DNA of 6,247 nucleotides, taken from contig JAFDWA010000105.1 of the NCBI GenBank assembly GCA_018268735.1, positions 1-6,247 of the forward strand, in the 5' to 3' direction. The notes beneath the pieces were generated by a model. The model was not told the origin of the DNA, did not search any database, and was given only the letters and a program-made list of their open reading frames with translations. Of the stretch, positions 4,811 to 6,247 are shown one piece after another. Position 1 is the first letter of the stretch. Each line of letters starts with the position of its first letter. The stretch is from Actinomycetota bacterium (lineage in GTDB: Bacteria > Actinomycetota > Acidimicrobiia > Acidimicrobiales > Microtrichaceae). The position numbers and the translations under genes are program-made.

Positions 4811-6247
4811 TCACTTGACCACGACACGCTCGCAGCGAGCCAGCACGTTCGGTCCGGCTCCCACGCCGCCGAACTCGACGCACACGCTGTGGCTGCCGAC
4901 ACCTGCGGTGCTCGACATGGAGAAGCCGTGGTTCGGGCCGTAGCCCGGATGGGCGGCGGCGACATCACCACGTGGATCGGCGGCGAGCAGGGTCTGCTTG
5001 CGACCGTCGATGCTGACAGCCACAGGGATCGCGCCGAGCGACTCAGGATCGAGTGCCCACCCGGCGACGAGGATCCGGTCGTCGGCGACCCGGATGACGT
5101 CGACGGATCCGATCGCCGACGCACCGGTCACAGCGACGAGCCGGCAGTTGACACGGGTGAGGGTGCCGAACGAGGTCAGCGCGACGCCGCAGACCTTGTG
5201 GGTCCCTGCGACGACGCCCACGACATGGGCTGAGAACCGCGAGCCGACCGGAGCGACCCAGGTCACGACGCCGCCGTCGACCTCGATCCCGATCGAGGTC
5301 ACCGATCCAGGCGCCGGGATCGCGAACGTCCCCTCGACGTCGAACCCACCGACGAAGCCGGTCGCTGCGTCGACGGTGCCGCTCGGGGCGCGACCAGTCG
5401 GATCGGGCACGATCACAGGTCGGCATCCGAGGAGCACGTCACCGGTGCCGTAGTTCTGGTTGACCGCGGTGACGCACACATCCTGATAGCCCGGCGGAAC
5501 ACCGCTCACAGCACCCTGGAACCCAGCCGTCGGGCCCGCGAAGCTGACCGCCGCGGCAACATCGGGCCTCGCGAGCCCCGTCGTGGTCGTTGCGGACACG
5601 CCACCCGCCACGACCCTCACCGTCACCGGAGCAGTCGCGTCGGCATCTGCAGCCCAGCCAGCGACGACGACGGTCCCAGGGGCGACGCCGTAGGCGTCCA
5701 CCGACCCGACTGGGGTGCTGGACGCCCACGCAAGTTCGGCCCACTGCTGCGAGCGCTGCCGGATCCACGGGAGCTGGCCGCTGATCGAGCCAGGGCACGA
5801 GGTGGATCCGATGTCGCCATGGCCGACCACCCTCGGGATCGTGATCGTGGTGCCGACCGGGTACTTCGACGAGCCGTCGCCCGCGACTCTCGTGACCGAG
5901 GTGTTCGGGTTCACGCCGTAGCTCGCCAACTTCCAGCCGATGACCTGGCTGACCGACTCCATGGAGGCTGCGCTCGGTTGGACCCCGACGTAGCTGCCGA
6001 TGACCACGACACCGACCGAGTTCGTGTTGAACCCGGCGGTGTGCGCGCCGATCGTCGGCCCAGCGATGCTTCCTGCCCGGCCCTCCCAGACAGTGCCGAA
6101 CTTGTCGACGACGAAGTTGTACCCGATGTCGGACCAGCCGCGGCCCTGCATGTGGTACGCCTGGACGCTGCGGATGATCCCGGGGACCTGCGCCGGGGTG
6201 TAGTCGTTGCCGCTCTCGGTGTGGTGGACGACAGCGAGGTTGATGGT
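4811..6247 (-). CDS. PGRP/N-acetylmuramoyl-L-alanine amidase with three C-terminal repeats (N-terminus missing)
   Basis: At least 478 residues; the frame is open through the window end, so the start and any signal peptide are missing. Residues 1 to about 165 of the visible part are an amidase_2/PGRP domain: V-H-H-T (H8), GRGWSDIGYNFVVDKFG with Y43, EGRAG, GAHTAGFN, and V-G-H-G-D-I-G-S-T-S-C-P-G. H8, H143 and C151 fit the zinc ligands and Y43 the catalytic tyrosine of the T7-lysozyme/PGRP fold, so amide cleavage between muramic acid and L-Ala is plausible. Residues about 181-280, 289-373 and 380-478 are three related beta-rich repeats, the first and third with a G-W-A-x-D motif. Each has one cysteine pair (C258/C275, C353/C368, C456/C472), fitting disulfides outside the cell. 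No LPXTG anchor is present. It lies upstream of rmlB on the same strand, 70 bases away. The repeats may bind the wall or its glycans (inference). Confidence 0.9.
   Translation of the reverse strand, partial: TINLAVVHHTESGNDYTPAQVPGIIRSVQAYHMQGRGWSDIGYNFVVDKFGTVWEGRAGSIAGPTIGAHTAGFNTNSVGVVVIGSYVGVQPSAASMESVSQVIGWKLASYGVNPNTSVTRVAGDGSSKYPVGTTITIPRVVGHGDIGSTSCPGSISGQLPWIRQRSQQWAELAWASSTPVGSVDAYGVAPGTVVVAGWAADADATAPVTVRVVAGGVSATTTTGLARPDVAAAVSFAGPTAGFQGAVSGVPPGYQDVCVTAVNQNYGTGDVLLGCRPVIVPDPTGRAPSGTVDAATGFVGGFDVEGTFAIPAPGSVTSIGIEVDGGVVTWVAPVGSRFSAHVVGVVAGTHKVCGVALTSFGTLTRVNCRLVAVTGASAIGSVDVIRVADDRILVAGWALDPESLGAIPVAVSIDGRKQTLLAADPRGDVAAAHPGYGPNHGFSMSSTAGVGSHSVCVEFGGVGAGPNVLARCERVVVK

Noticed and set aside
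4741..5124. N-terminal extension of RmlB by 128 residues
   Set aside because: The frame stays open upstream, but it runs through the end of the amidase gene in another frame, and the family begins at the M-K-L-L-V-T-G sequence at 4740.
1..6247. CRISPR array, tRNA/rRNA genes, insertion sequence or attachment site
   Set aside because: Reading both strands showed no regularly spaced direct repeats, cloverleaf, transposase or integrase motif, or terminal inverted repeats. The window is almost fully occupied by envelope-glycan genes.

Overview
The window carries six protein-coding genes, two of them cut by the window edges, packed almost without gaps in high-GC DNA. Codon third positions are strongly G/C, one gene starts with GTG, start sites mostly lack Shine-Dalgarno sequences, and a multi-repeat secreted amidase is present. 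Together these suggest an actinobacterium. A lineage such as Acidimicrobiia is possible, but that is inference from protein style and not established here. The content is a cell-envelope polysaccharide locus: glycosyltransferases, dTDP-rhamnose biosynthesis and a cell-wall amidase.

Layout: the C-terminal end of a GT2-type glycosyltransferase (+ strand, 1-191) runs tail to tail, with a 13-base overlap, into a large two-part glycosyltransferase (- strand, 179-2452) whose C-terminal half is a clear GT4 enzyme. A 42-base gap separates the GTG start of that gene from the divergent ATG start of a small coiled-coil protein (+, 2495-2878). The gap contains a perfect 7+7 inverted repeat (2464-2480), exactly flanked by two -10-like hexamers facing outwards. 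The coiled-coil gene converges on rmlD (-, 2909-3769). rmlD lies 2 bases downstream of rmlB (-, 3772-4740), and 70 bases upstream of rmlB ends a PGRP/amidase_2 protein with three C-terminal repeats (-, 4811 to beyond 6247).

How the genes fit together: RmlB and RmlD perform the second and fourth steps of dTDP-L-rhamnose synthesis. The glycosyltransferases could use that or other activated sugars to build a rhamnose-containing surface polymer, and the amidase would act on or bind peptidoglycan outside the membrane. RmlA and RmlC are not in the window. Nothing here looks like a mobile element, a CRISPR array, an RNA gene or a defence system. The most unusual points are the shared divergent promoter gap and the unassigned coiled-coil protein. 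Most other long open frames lie antisense to the genes above and are explained by the high GC content.
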